From the NCBI RefSeq assembly GCF_900119365.1, contig NZ_FPJO01000010.1, positions 124,001-188,000 of the forward strand: a stretch of 64,000 nucleotides of DNA. Direction: 5' to 3'. The notes under the pieces are model-generated. The model was not told where the DNA came from. It made no database searches and worked only from the letters and a program-made list of their open reading frames with translations. Positions 26,982 through 35,415 of this stretch are shown piece by piece. Made by a program: the position numbers and the translations under genes. The DNA is from Streptomyces atratus (lineage in GTDB: Bacteria > Actinomycetota > Actinomycetes > Streptomycetales > Streptomycetaceae). Position 1 is the first letter of the stretch. Each line of letters starts with the position of its first letter.

Positions 26982-28256
26982 TCATCGTGCTGCGACCACT
27001 TTGCGGACCCCGGTGACCAGGTGGTCGACGAGCCGGTCCTCCTCCGCGCCGCTCAGGCACGCGGGCGGTGCGAGCAGGACCGTGCTGCCCTGCTGCCGCG
27101 TATAGGCGCCGAGGTCGTAGACCACCTGCTGGACATTCCCGGCGCAGTCGACACCGTCGAGCTCAACGCTCAGCGCGAGACCGTGTCCGCGCACGTCGAC
27201 CACACCGTCGGTACCGCGCAGCTCCCGCTCCAGCGCGCTGAGCAGCCTGGCGCCGATCGCGCGGGCCGCGGCGACGGCCCCGGTCCGGCGCATGTGCTCC
27301 AGCGTCGCGTTCGCCGCCGCGCAGGCGGCGGCCGAGGCCGACATGGTGTGGCCGTACGGCACGATGCTCCCGGCGGGAAGCCGATCGAGCACACGGTGGT
27401 CGGCCGCGACCGCGGACAACGCGCACACACCGTTGGTCAAGCCCTTGCTGAAAGCCGTGAGATCGGGGCGTACGCCCGTGTGCTCGTGCGCGAACCACGC
27501 CCCGGTCCGGCCGACGCCGGTGAACACCTCGTCCAGCACCAGCAGCGCCCCGTACTCGTCGCAGGCACGGCGGATGTCACCGAGCAGTCCCTCGGGCAGC
27601 CGGATGCCGCCACCGACGTTCAGGAACGGCTCGACGAGCACCGTGCCCGCCGCCGAACCGGCCAGGACCGTCCGCAGCTGCGCGGTGATGTGCTCACGCG
27701 CCGCTCCCGACCGCTGCTCGGCGCCGGTGAACTCGCCGAACGTCAGATGATGGACGCGCACCCCGAACCTGTCCGGTGCGCTGCTGGTCTGCGGCAGGCC
27801 GGACAGCGACTGGCACAGCGCGGTCGAGCCGTGGTAGCCGCGCTCGAAGGTGACGATGCCCGTCCGCCGGCTGTCGACCGCGGCCCAGTACCGCGAGGAG
27901 AGCCCGACGGCGAGTTCGATCGCCTCCGAACCGCTGTTGGCGAAGAAGAATCGGTCGCCGCCGTGTCCCCGGATGTCCCGGAGCCCGTCCGCGAGCCGGT
28001 GCGCGGGCCCGGTGAGCCCCTGGGCCATGTCGACGTGGGCGAGTGTCCTCAGCTGCGACAGGTAGGCGTCCACGATCGGCTCGACACCGTGTCCGCAGAA
28101 CACGTTCAGGGCGCCCGACGTCGCGTCGATCACCCGGTGTCCGCCACGGTCGACCAGCCAGGCGCCCTGCCCGGCGACGAACGTCGGCCCGGAGTGGTCG
28201 TGGGGAGCCCGCCAGGGACGCCCAAGGGCCGATGCCGTCTCTTCCCCGGAACTCAT
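26982..28256 (-). CDS. Class III PLP aminotransferase, LipO-like
   Basis: The protein has 424 residues from the ATG at 28256, which overlaps the glycosyltransferase stop (ATGA). It has class III aminotransferase features: FFANSGSEAIE for the cofactor phosphate, LVLDEVFTGVGRTG, and FSKGLTNG with the PLP-binding Lys. In the LipO/Mur20 role it converts uridine-5'-aldehyde to 5'-amino-5'-deoxyuridine, the first step of the aminoribose branch. A longer frame up to 29417 is not used because it would lie inside the next gene. Confidence 0.88.
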   Translation of the reverse strand: MSSGEETASALGRPWRAPHDHSGPTFVAGQGAWLVDRGGHRVIDATSGALNVFCGHGVEPIVDAYLSQLRTLAHVDMAQGLTGPAHRLADGLRDIRGHGGDRFFFANSGSEAIELAVGLSSRYWAAVDSRRTGIVTFERGYHGSTALCQSLSGLPQTSSAPDRFGVRVHHLTFGEFTGAEQRSGAAREHITAQLRTVLAGSAAGTVLVEPFLNVGGGIRLPEGLLGDIRRACDEYGALLVLDEVFTGVGRTGAWFAHEHTGVRPDLTAFSKGLTNGVCALSAVAADHRVLDRLPAGSIVPYGHTMSASAAACAAANATLEHMRRTGAVAAARAIGARLLSALERELRGTDGVVDVRGHGLALSVELDGVDCAGNVQQVVYDLGAYTRQQGSTVLLAPPACLSGAEEDRLVDHLVTGVRKVVAAR

Positions 28257-29401
28257 CGTTCCCCCTTCCCCTTCTCGATCCATGCGCACAGGTCGCGCGC
28301 GGTACGGCGGTACGCGTACGAGTCGAGGGGCGCGCGGTCCCCGCGCTGCCGGTGGATCGCCGCCAGGGCGTCGGCGCCCTCCTCGGGGTCGTCCGCGCCG
28401 TGGGCCAGGCCGTCCCTGGTCAACTCGTCGAACGTCGGGCCGTGCCGGTCGAGCACGGTGGGGAGGCCGAACAGCCTCGAGTCCCTGGCCCGCAGCCGCA
28501 CGCAGGTGTCGTTCTCGACGCCGCGGCGGCCGACGCAGATCAGCGCAGACGCGCCGGCCAGCACCCGGAAGTACTCCGCCCGACCGAGCGGGGCCCGGCG
28601 CACGGTAACGAAGTCGCCGCACCCGTGCTCCTCGACGGCGTCGAGGAGCACGGACAGCACCACCGCGTTGTCGGCGTTCTCGCGCCCGTACAGGAACACG
28701 AGCTCCACGGGCACGCCGCGGCTCCGGGCCATCCGTACGGCGTCCAGCGCGAATACCGGGTCGAGGTACGTCCACAGGCCGCCCGACCAGACCACCCGGA
28801 ACGTCCGCTCCGGGTCCGCCCCGGACAGTTCGCGCCGCGCCGCCGCGGCGGCGGACTCCGAGAACCCGATGGGGATCGTGGAGATCAGCCTGTCGAGTGC
28901 CCCCGACGCCCGCATCGCCTCCACCGTGACCCGCCCGGTGACACAGAGGTTCGCCACGAGCGTCGCCCGCTCCACGGCCGACCGGCAGGTGAAGAACGTC
29001 CCGCTCGCCAACTGGCGGCGGTACGCCTCCACCGTGTCCCGGTAGACGTCCTCGCGGTCCGCGCTCCGTACCAGCGACGGGTACAGCGCGTGTTCGAGGG
29101 GCGGGGCGTTCTCCACGATCACCGGCTTGCCGCTGTCGACCACGGCTGACAGCCGCTCGGGGGACGGCGAGTCGAAGGAATAGACCATGTCGCTCCGCCG
29201 CAGTTCGTCGGCCCACGCCGCCTCCCGGGTCACCAGCCGGACCCCGGCACCGAGCTGCTCGGGCAGAGATCCCGGTGAGAAGACCGTGACGTCGGCGACC
29301 CGCGCGATCTCCGCAGCGAGTTCCCGCGCGCGCAGCCCGATTCCGCCCAGCGACGTCCAGTCGACGCGGTGTCCGGTGCAGTCCATCAGTACGTCGGGCA
29401 T
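28253..29401 (-). CDS. GT-B glycosyltransferase, LipN-like ribosyltransferase
   Basis: This 382-residue protein looks like a GT-B glycosyltransferase: an N-terminal Gly-rich turn (SLGGIGLRARELA), a linker, then a C-terminal Rossmann half with FRVVWSGGLWTYLDP. The start at 29401 is preferred because it keeps the first beta strand; the ATG at 29386 in a TGATG junction is an alternative. The LipN role is to transfer 5-amino-5-deoxyribose from its UDP form to glycyluridine. It is coupled to the aminotransferase gene by a 4-bp overlap. Confidence 0.82.
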   Translation of the reverse strand: MPDVLMDCTGHRVDWTSLGGIGLRARELAAEIARVADVTVFSPGSLPEQLGAGVRLVTREAAWADELRRSDMVYSFDSPSPERLSAVVDSGKPVIVENAPPLEHALYPSLVRSADREDVYRDTVEAYRRQLASGTFFTCRSAVERATLVANLCVTGRVTVEAMRASGALDRLISTIPIGFSESAAAAARRELSGADPERTFRVVWSGGLWTYLDPVFALDAVRMARSRGVPVELVFLYGRENADNAVVLSVLLDAVEEHGCGDFVTVRRAPLGRAEYFRVLAGASALICVGRRGVENDTCVRLRARDSRLFGLPTVLDRHGPTFDELTRDGLAHGADDPEEGADALAAIHRQRGDRAPLDSYAYRRTARDLCAWIEKGKGER

Positions 29402-30084
29402 CGCAGGCCCCACACATCGGACGGCCGCGTCACGTTGACGTAGCTCTCGACCTCGACGTAGGCCGCGCCGCACAGGACGCGCGCCGGGTCGCTCGCCACC
29501 GCCGGCAGCAGCTCCCGGTGGCCGGGGGAGACCATCGGGACCACCCACAGCCCGTCGAACCGGTCGAGGCCCCGCTGCGGTTTCTCCTCGCACGCCGTGA
29601 TGACACCGGTCCTCCGGTCGAGCGCCACCGCGCCGTCGGCGCGCAGGACCTCGGGGTCCGTGGTCGGGTGGACCAGTGCCGACCGGCCGTGCCGCCGCGC
29701 CATGTCCATCGCCTCCGCGAAGTCGTCCTCTCCGGTGGTGAAGATCTGGTCGGGGAGCACCACGGCGGTCACCCCTTCGCAGTAGGGGAGACCGGCGCGG
29801 ACGGCACCGCCCAGACCCGGTCCGTGCCGCCGCGGGTTCTGCACGGTGAAGACCACCTCCGCGCCGCGTCCGCCCAGTTCCTCCCCGATCACGTCCATGG
29901 ACCGGGCCCGGCCCGCGCCGACGACGCCGACGATCCGCACCTGGGTCAGGTCGAGCGCGGCCAGCGGTTCGAGGCAGCAGTGCAGCACGGTGCGGTGCGG
30001 GCTCACGGCGTGGAGTTCCTTCGGGTACGGAGCCCCGAAGCGCGTCCCCTTCCCGGCCATCGGGACGATGACGGAGGCCCTCAT
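29386..30084 (-). CDS. Sugar-1-phosphate nucleotidyltransferase, LipM-like
   Basis: The protein has 232 residues. The N-terminus has the nucleotidyltransferase motif VIVPMAGKGTRFG, with a Lys further on (PYPKEL) and the metal-binding region VLPDQIF. The LipM role is to turn 5-amino-5-deoxyribose-1-phosphate into its UDP-sugar. The ATG at 30084 overlaps the dioxygenase stop by 4 bp. Gene order dioxygenase, nucleotidyltransferase, glycosyltransferase, aminotransferase, phosphorylase follows the logic of the aminoribosyl pathway. Confidence 0.87.
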   Translation of the reverse strand: MRASVIVPMAGKGTRFGAPYPKELHAVSPHRTVLHCCLEPLAALDLTQVRIVGVVGAGRARSMDVIGEELGGRGAEVVFTVQNPRRHGPGLGGAVRAGLPYCEGVTAVVLPDQIFTTGEDDFAEAMDMARRHGRSALVHPTTDPEVLRADGAVALDRRTGVITACEEKPQRGLDRFDGLWVVPMVSPGHRELLPAVASDPARVLCGAAYVEVESYVNVTRPSDVWGLRCPTY

Positions 30085-30911
30085 GACGTGCGCCCCGGGG
30101 CGTCGGTGTGCAGGCTGCGCAGGAGCAGACGCGGGCACCGCGGGTCGTCGGTGAAGTTCTCCCTGCCGTGGGCCAGCACGTCGTTGCGGAAGATCAGGCA
30201 CTGACCGGCCTGGAGAAGCAGGTCGATCCGGACGTCCGGGTCGTCCCGCCGGGCCCTGAAGTAGCCCAGCGCACGTGCGAGGGACTTCTGTTCCACGGCG
30301 TCCTTCGGGTACCAGCGCTCGACCTGTCCTTCGCCGTACCGGGTGGCGTAGTGGCCGTCTCCGAGCTCGGCGAACACGGGCCCGACGGCCTCGCGGACCG
30401 CGCCGGGGATCGTCGACCGCCTGCCGAGGATCGTGCCCCGCAACAGGACCTCGGCCGCCTCGGGATCCTCCGTCCGCAACTCGTCGAACACCCGCCCCGC
30501 GTTGAGCAGGAACGTCCTGCCGCCTCCGTGCGCCGGGCGTACGCAGTACAACAGGGTCGTCCGGATGGTCCCGATGTCCTCCAGGAGCCCGTCGGTGTGC
30601 CAGCCCTGTGCCGCGCCGGTGTGGAAGGCCGGGTGGTCCGAGCCCGCCTTCCGCGTCACCTCGGTGACGAGCGGCGCGTCCCGGTCGCGGTACAGGAGCG
30701 GGGCGTAGGGTTCCCTCAGCCCGAAGTCGGCGCGTATCGCCGCCATCTCCCGGTGTGCGTCCTCCGTCGACACGGTCCCGGCCGGGCTCCGCGTCACTGC
30801 GAAGCCGTAGGCCTCCAGCATGTCGTGCGTCCTGTCGGGCTTCAGCAGATCGGTCACGTATCCGCGGCCGTGTGCGGTCAGCTCCGTGTAGTCCGACCTC
30901 ATCAGTTGCAT
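30081..30911 (-). CDS. TauD-type Fe(II)/2-oxoglutarate dioxygenase, LipL-like
   Basis: The 276-residue protein belongs to the TauD/TfdA dioxygenases. Iron ligands are H105 and D107 (GWHTDG) and H248 (AHGREN), and a downstream Arg-rich stretch (RCPRLLLRS) fits 2-oxoglutarate binding. LipL-type enzymes oxidise UMP to uridine-5'-aldehyde, which feeds both the glycyluridine and the aminoribose branches. It lies 73 bp after the transaldolase gene, with GGGGAC ahead of the ATG at 30911. Confidence 0.87.
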   Translation of the reverse strand: MQLMRSDYTELTAHGRGYVTDLLKPDRTHDMLEAYGFAVTRSPAGTVSTEDAHREMAAIRADFGLREPYAPLLYRDRDAPLVTEVTRKAGSDHPAFHTGAAQGWHTDGLLEDIGTIRTTLLYCVRPAHGGGRTFLLNAGRVFDELRTEDPEAAEVLLRGTILGRRSTIPGAVREAVGPVFAELGDGHYATRYGEGQVERWYPKDAVEQKSLARALGYFRARRDDPDVRIDLLLQAGQCLIFRNDVLAHGRENFTDDPRCPRLLLRSLHTDAPGRTS

Positions 30912-30984
30912 GCCACGCGTCCCCGCACGTCGAAGACGGTCCGATCGGCCACGTCCCCCGCCCCGGCACCGCAGGGCCTTCCGG

Positions 30985-32268
30985 TCAGCACGTACACAGC
31001 CCGGCCTCCACTCTCAGCTTCTCGGGATCGGTGTAGAAGGGCGGACCGAACCGGGCACGGATCCCGCTCACCGTCCGCGGTCCGAGCGGTCGCTCCCGCG
31101 CCGTGACCAGGGCGGCGGCAAGTTCCTCCACCGCCTGCGGACCGGCGCCCTCGAAGGTGATCTCGTTCGAACCGAGGCGCAGGTGCACGCCCGGCATCCC
31201 CGGCATCGACGACTGCAGATTGACCCGGATACCCGCCTCGGCCAGCCTGTTCGACAGGGCGTACGCGGCTGCCGGGCCCTCCAGTGCCACCCACACCTGG
31301 TGTGTGTCGGTGTAGCCGGTGCCGCTGTCGCCGTGGACCCGGAACCCCGCGTCGGCCAGTGCGGCGGCGAGCCGTCGCGCGTTGTCGTTGGTCGTCCGGG
31401 CGTAGTCCCCGATCCGGTGCTCGACCTCCAGCGCGGCCAGCGACAGTGCCAGGGTCTCCGCGAAGTGGTGACTGCTGACCAGGTCGAACTGGGCGGAGCG
31501 CAGGCTCTCGTCGATGTCCTCGGCGTCGGTGAAGACCACGCCCTTGTGCGGTCCGGGGAACGACTTGTGGGTCGAGCCGCCGAAGGCGTCGGCCCCGCAA
31601 GCCAGCGGGTTCTCCACGAGACCGCCGAGGACGAGGCCGAGGTAGTGGCTGGCGTCCACGTACAGCCGCGTGGCCGGGCTCACCCTCCGCACCACGTCCG
31701 ACATCGTTCCGAAGTCCGGCACCCTGACGCAGTTCTGCACGTCCACGTACACCAGGTCCACGTCGCCGGGGGCGAGCGCGTCCGCCAGTTCCGAGGTGTC
31801 GACCCGGCCGTTCTCGCAGCCGAGCAGACGGGACCGCCGGCCCAGCCTGGTGAGCAGCGCCGGGGTGGCGTAGTGGCCGCCGGATTCCTGGTCGACGCTC
31901 ACCACGGTCGAGCCCGGAGCGGACAGGGCGGCGACGGTGAGAATCATCGCGCTCATCCCCGATATCGGCCGCACGTTGCAGTACCGCGCCGAGGCCATCC
32001 GCCGGAGCGCCCCGGCCCCGAGCGCCTCGATGTGCGCGATGTCCTCCCCGCCGCGGAACTCCCAGAACATGGGGTCGCCCGCGGTGTTGAAGAAATACCG
32101 GTTGGAGAAGTCGGAACCCAGTGGCACCGAGGCCAGGGGCGAGATCCGGTTCTCGCTGGGCACGAGGTTGAGGGCGTGCGCGGCCCGCCGGTCGGCGTCG
32201 GCTATCGCCCTGCCCAGCATCAGCGGGTCGACGCCCGCCGATGTCTTTCCGCCAGTTCGCTCCGTCAC
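30985..32268 (-). CDS. SHMT-like transaldolase, LipK-like
   Basis: The protein has 427 residues with the serine hydroxymethyltransferase fold. The PLP Lys is K235 in GSTHKSFPGPHKG. SHMT-like proteins next to a LipL-type dioxygenase act as L-threonine:uridine-5'-aldehyde transaldolases, making 5'-C-glycyluridine and acetaldehyde. That assignment rests on context as much as on sequence; housekeeping SHMT is unlikely given the divergence and neighbours. GTG start; only 4 bp separate it from the upstream gene. Confidence 0.86.
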   Translation of the reverse strand: MTERTGGKTSAGVDPLMLGRAIADADRRAAHALNLVPSENRISPLASVPLGSDFSNRYFFNTAGDPMFWEFRGGEDIAHIEALGAGALRRMASARYCNVRPISGMSAMILTVAALSAPGSTVVSVDQESGGHYATPALLTRLGRRSRLLGCENGRVDTSELADALAPGDVDLVYVDVQNCVRVPDFGTMSDVVRRVSPATRLYVDASHYLGLVLGGLVENPLACGADAFGGSTHKSFPGPHKGVVFTDAEDIDESLRSAQFDLVSSHHFAETLALSLAALEVEHRIGDYARTTNDNARRLAAALADAGFRVHGDSGTGYTDTHQVWVALEGPAAAYALSNRLAEAGIRVNLQSSMPGMPGVHLRLGSNEITFEGAGPQAVEELAAALVTARERPLGPRTVSGIRARFGPPFYTDPEKLRVEAGLCTC

Positions 32269-32272
32269 CTCA

Positions 32273-33598
32273 TCACCTCAACGCCGTTTCGAGGATGCTC
32301 ACGGTGCCGACGGCATCCGGCTCCGCGACCGAACAGTTGAACCGCACCCAGGGGCGGGTGCAGTCGTACAGGACCGCCCACGGCTCGTCGCTGCCCCCGA
32401 AAATCGCCGCCGGGTTGAGTTTGAGCCCCGCCTCCCGGCCGATCCGGTTGCACCACACGACCGCGCCTTCCGGCCCGTCGACCCGGACCGGTAGCGGCAG
32501 GAACAGGGAGTAGCCGGTCTCCGGGTACCGGGAGTCGAGATCGATGCCCAGCGGCACGAGCCGGTTGCGGTAGACCGTGAGGACCGCCGCGTAGTGCCGC
32601 GCCATGCCGCGCAGGTACCGGTCGAGGATGTCGACGACCGGTGATTCCCACAGCATCGTCGCGAGGGGATCGTCGGCGGCCGGCCGGCTCGACGCGACCT
32701 CGGGGGGAAACAGCGGAGGCCGTGGTGCCGTGGTGCCCTTCCGCTGTGCCGCCCGTGCGCACATCAGCGCGACGTACAGCGCGACGACGCCGGTGGACAA
32801 CGGGTTCAGCGCGTAGCAGCGCTCGAACCGGTCCGCCTCCAGATACCGTCTGAGGCCGGGATCCCGGGTGATCAGCAGGCCCGCGCGCAGTCCGGGGACC
32901 GACAGGTCCTTGCTCGCGGTGAGCATGACGCAGCCCCGGCCGAGATCGAAGTCCCGGACGGCCTCGCGCAGATGCCGGTCGTCCACCGCGGACCCCTTGC
33001 CGGCCGCCGCGGACACCTGGAAGACCGAATCGAGGATGCGGAAGTCGTCGCCGGCCCCGTCGGGCAACCGGAAACGCCGACCGGTCACCCCGTTGGGCAC
33101 GATGTCGACCAGGGCCTTGGGCGCGCCCGACCGGGTGCCGTGCAGCAGACCGTCGCCGTTGTAGTGGGCGCCGACCGGCATGCCCCACCGGCGGGCGGAC
33201 TGTTCGAAGGCGTAGTAGCAGGGCAGCGGCAGCACGTACTCGTACCCCCGCCCGGCGAGATACCCGGTGACCACACTGATCGCCTCCGTCGACCCGGACA
33301 TGACGAACACATCGCCGGGCCCGATGTCGAAACGGCCCAGCCATTCCGCTGCGAGCGCACTGATCAGGTGCCGGTCGGAGCCGTCGAACCCGGTCGAGTA
33401 GTCCGTCATGCGCTGCTGTTCGAACAACACCGTGATCAGGGCACGAATCTGCGCCACGAGCTCCGGAGCGGCCGGGTACATGTTGCGGCCGTATCCGATC
33501 TGGCGCGATGTGGACACCCCGTGCCGGAGGCGCCGGTACGCGACCACGCACGCCGCGTCCCGTGTCTCCGTCACGACTTCCTCCGGAAAGATCGTCAT
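32273..33598 (-). CDS. PLP enzyme of class I/II aminotransferase fold, candidate aminocarboxypropyl transferase
   Basis: This 441-residue protein has a fold-type I PLP core: SGSTEAIS for the phosphate, and TASKDLSVPG with the PLP Lys K230. In muraymycin biosynthesis a PLP enzyme of this kind (Mur24) moves the 3-amino-3-carboxypropyl group of SAM onto glycyluridine nitrogen. Its place right beside the LipK-like gene supports the same role here. I infer this from context, so an ordinary aminotransferase remains possible. ATG 33598 is chosen; GTG 33607 and 33604 directly after the upstream stop are alternatives. Confidence 0.72.
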   Translation of the reverse strand: MTIFPEEVVTETRDAACVVAYRRLRHGVSTSRQIGYGRNMYPAAPELVAQIRALITVLFEQQRMTDYSTGFDGSDRHLISALAAEWLGRFDIGPGDVFVMSGSTEAISVVTGYLAGRGYEYVLPLPCYYAFEQSARRWGMPVGAHYNGDGLLHGTRSGAPKALVDIVPNGVTGRRFRLPDGAGDDFRILDSVFQVSAAAGKGSAVDDRHLREAVRDFDLGRGCVMLTASKDLSVPGLRAGLLITRDPGLRRYLEADRFERCYALNPLSTGVVALYVALMCARAAQRKGTTAPRPPLFPPEVASSRPAADDPLATMLWESPVVDILDRYLRGMARHYAAVLTVYRNRLVPLGIDLDSRYPETGYSLFLPLPVRVDGPEGAVVWCNRIGREAGLKLNPAAIFGGSDEPWAVLYDCTRPWVRFNCSVAEPDAVGTVSILETALR

Positions 33599-33607
33599 GA
33601 GCACCAC

Positions 33608-34165
33608 TCAGCGCTTCGCCAGCAGCGGCGTCATCGCTTGGGCGATCGGCGAGACCACCCATTCCGACGACGCGTCGGGCAGCAGGTCGATCCAGTGGTC
33701 GACCGGCGCCCGCGGGTGCTCGACGAACTCCAGGTACTCGCCCAGTCGTGCCAACTGCCAGTTTCGTACACGGTGGTAGTCCGCCGAATCCCGCTCGAAG
33801 AACGAGAAGGTGTCCGCCAGGCGCTCGCAGTACTCCCGGGGCGCCCGGAGGCCGACGACATGGACCGTTTCTCCCCGGCGCGCGATGTCGGCCCGCAGGA
33901 GGGACAGTCGCTCGCTCGAATGGACGTTCATCGGTGCCAGGACGCAGCCGCTGCCGTGCCGGGCGGTGTGGACGCACAGCGACGTGAACAGCGCCTGCCA
34001 GACGGGGTCCTCCTGGAAGTTCTCCGGCAGGCCGGTACGGAACTCCATCAGGGCGAACCCCAGCTGCTCCCCGTCGACGACCTCGACACCACCGAGCCGA
34101 CCGGCGACTGCCCGCGCGATCTCCATCCTCGGCAGCGCCCAGGGGCCCGTGACGACTATGATCAT
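33608..34165 (-). CDS. TmrB-like protein with degenerate P-loop, putative self-resistance
   Basis: The 185-residue protein shares the TmrB layout: beta1/P-loop, an early FALMEFRTGLP block, VLAPMNVH in place of the VPMT strand, and a C-terminal helix pair. The Walker A is changed: residues 7-14 read GPWALPRM where GxxxxGK[ST] is expected, so both the Lys and the Ser/Thr are lost. TmrB relatives protect against tunicamycin and muraymycin. This copy may bind drug without using ATP, or use a different site. Its ATG overlaps the methyltransferase stop by 4 bp, inside the biosynthetic run. Confidence 0.72.
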   Translation of the reverse strand: MIIVVTGPWALPRMEIARAVAGRLGGVEVVDGEQLGFALMEFRTGLPENFQEDPVWQALFTSLCVHTARHGSGCVLAPMNVHSSERLSLLRADIARRGETVHVVGLRAPREYCERLADTFSFFERDSADYHRVRNWQLARLGEYLEFVEHPRAPVDHWIDLLPDASSEWVVSPIAQAMTPLLAKR

Positions 34166-34803
34166 CGGCTTACCCGGAACAGTACGTGGAGGTCCTTGTC
34201 CGCGGTTGCCAGCTCCGGCCGGTTGGAGATGCTCGACCAGGTGGTGCGGGCGAATCCGTGCCGCGCGAACACGTCGCGGAGGACGTTGGGGTGCCAGCCG
34301 CCGAACCCCGGCAGCGCCTTCCCCGCCTTCCGGAAGTCGCCGTTCGGGCGGCCGTCCCACATCGTCTCGACGGCGACCCACACGGCGGACTCCGTCGTGT
34401 GGGTCGCCACGACTCCGGCCAGCCGGCCGGGGTCCGTCACGGTCCACAGCACGTTCCGGGAGAACACCGCGTCGTACCGGCCGTCGATGTCCTGCGCGTC
34501 GAGCATCGAGAGCGTGACGGCGGGACCGCCGTCCGGTCCTCGCCGCCCGAGCGCCTTCTCCCGCGCCCGCGCGATCATCCGCTCGGAGGTGTCCACACCG
34601 TGGACATCGAAACCCAGCTCCGCGCACAACAACGCGTAGGTGCCCGTACCGCAGCCGATGTCGAGGAGCCTTCCCGGGCGAGTGGGAAAAACCTCCGCGA
34701 GCATCGACTTCCACGCCTCCGCCTGTTCGGGCGTCAGTGAATTACCCGGTGTTTCGTCGTAATTCTCGGCGCGGTGGTCCCAATGCGCCACCAAGTTCGT
34801 CAC
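34162..34803 (-). CDS. SAM-dependent methyltransferase
   Basis: The protein has 213 residues from GTG 34803, behind GGAGGAG. It is a compact class I methyltransferase with LLDIGCGTGTYALLCAE (motif I), the acidic VHGVDTSERM after strand 2, and AVFSRNVLWTV (motif IV region). It has the size of small-molecule N- or O-methyltransferases. Aminoribosyl nucleosides such as caprazamycin and FR-900493 carry N-methyl groups, so N-methylation of the nucleoside amine is a fair guess. Confidence 0.85.
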   Translation of the reverse strand: MTNLVAHWDHRAENYDETPGNSLTPEQAEAWKSMLAEVFPTRPGRLLDIGCGTGTYALLCAELGFDVHGVDTSERMIARAREKALGRRGPDGGPAVTLSMLDAQDIDGRYDAVFSRNVLWTVTDPGRLAGVVATHTTESAVWVAVETMWDGRPNGDFRKAGKALPGFGGWHPNVLRDVFARHGFARTTWSSISNRPELATADKDLHVLFRVSR

Positions 34804-34822
34804 GCCCCGACTCCTCCGGCCG

Positions 34823-35344
34823 CTATTTCTGCTCGTTGTCCGTCCCGAAAACGATGTGGATCCGTATGTCGTCGCCCCCGTTGAACGCACTGTGCAGATG
34901 CCGGGTGTCGACGTAGTAAAGGTTTCCGTCAGCCGGGACGTTCACGACCTTGCCGTGCTCGACGAAAACGAATCGCGCGTGCTCGCTCGTGGTGACCGCG
35001 AGGTGATATCGCGGGGTCATGTCCCGGTGCACCGAATAGCAGTGCTTCGGGTCCAGTGCCATGATCCTGGTACGGATGGGCTTGAACGGGAGCCGGTCGA
35101 ACACCTCGCCCAGGTAGCTGCCCCGGAGTTCGGCGTGCACCTCGGTGAAGTCGGAGTCCGAGGAAATCAACGACTGCCGCAGACAGCCCTCGTACCACGG
35201 GTCCGTTGCCGCCGGCCGGTGCTGGAGAGCGAGCTGCCGTGTCCCCTCGAAGGCCAGCGGATGCCTTTCCAACAGGCTTGCCACCGACTCGCGGAGCTTG
35301 TCGGGGTCGATGTCGAGATCAGTCCTGGACGTCAGCACGGTCAC
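34823..35344 (-). CDS. Aspartyl/asparaginyl beta-hydroxylase-like dioxygenase
   Basis: The protein has 173 residues from GTG 35344, placed there because AGGAGGAG lies just upstream. The fold is the small cupin-like Fe(II)/2-oxoglutarate type with H106 and D108 (VHRDM) and H151 (HLHSAFNGG) as iron ligands. Such enzymes beta-hydroxylate amino acids. It is the first gene of the long minus-strand run, so a hydroxylated amino-acid or aminobutyryl unit in the product is plausible. Confidence 0.82.
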   Translation of the reverse strand: MTVLTSRTDLDIDPDKLRESVASLLERHPLAFEGTRQLALQHRPAATDPWYEGCLRQSLISSDSDFTEVHAELRGSYLGEVFDRLPFKPIRTRIMALDPKHCYSVHRDMTPRYHLAVTTSEHARFVFVEHGKVVNVPADGNLYYVDTRHLHSAFNGGDDIRIHIVFGTDNEQK

Positions 35345-35415
35345 GGCGTGACTCCTCCTGCGGAACGGATCAGCCAAGTCCGCCAACGGCGAACCGGTTT
35401 CTCGCTTTCCTGCCT

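Noticed and set aside
26982..29417. An 811-codon frame that would add ~390 residues to the aminotransferase
   Set aside because: The added part lies in another frame of the glycosyltransferase gene and has shadow-like composition. The ATG at 28256 in an ATGA overlap explains the start.
30985..32268. Housekeeping serine hydroxymethyltransferase (GlyA)
   Set aside because: The PLP site is SHMT-like, but the gene is enclosed in the nucleoside pathway beside a LipL-type dioxygenase, so the transaldolase role is far more likely.
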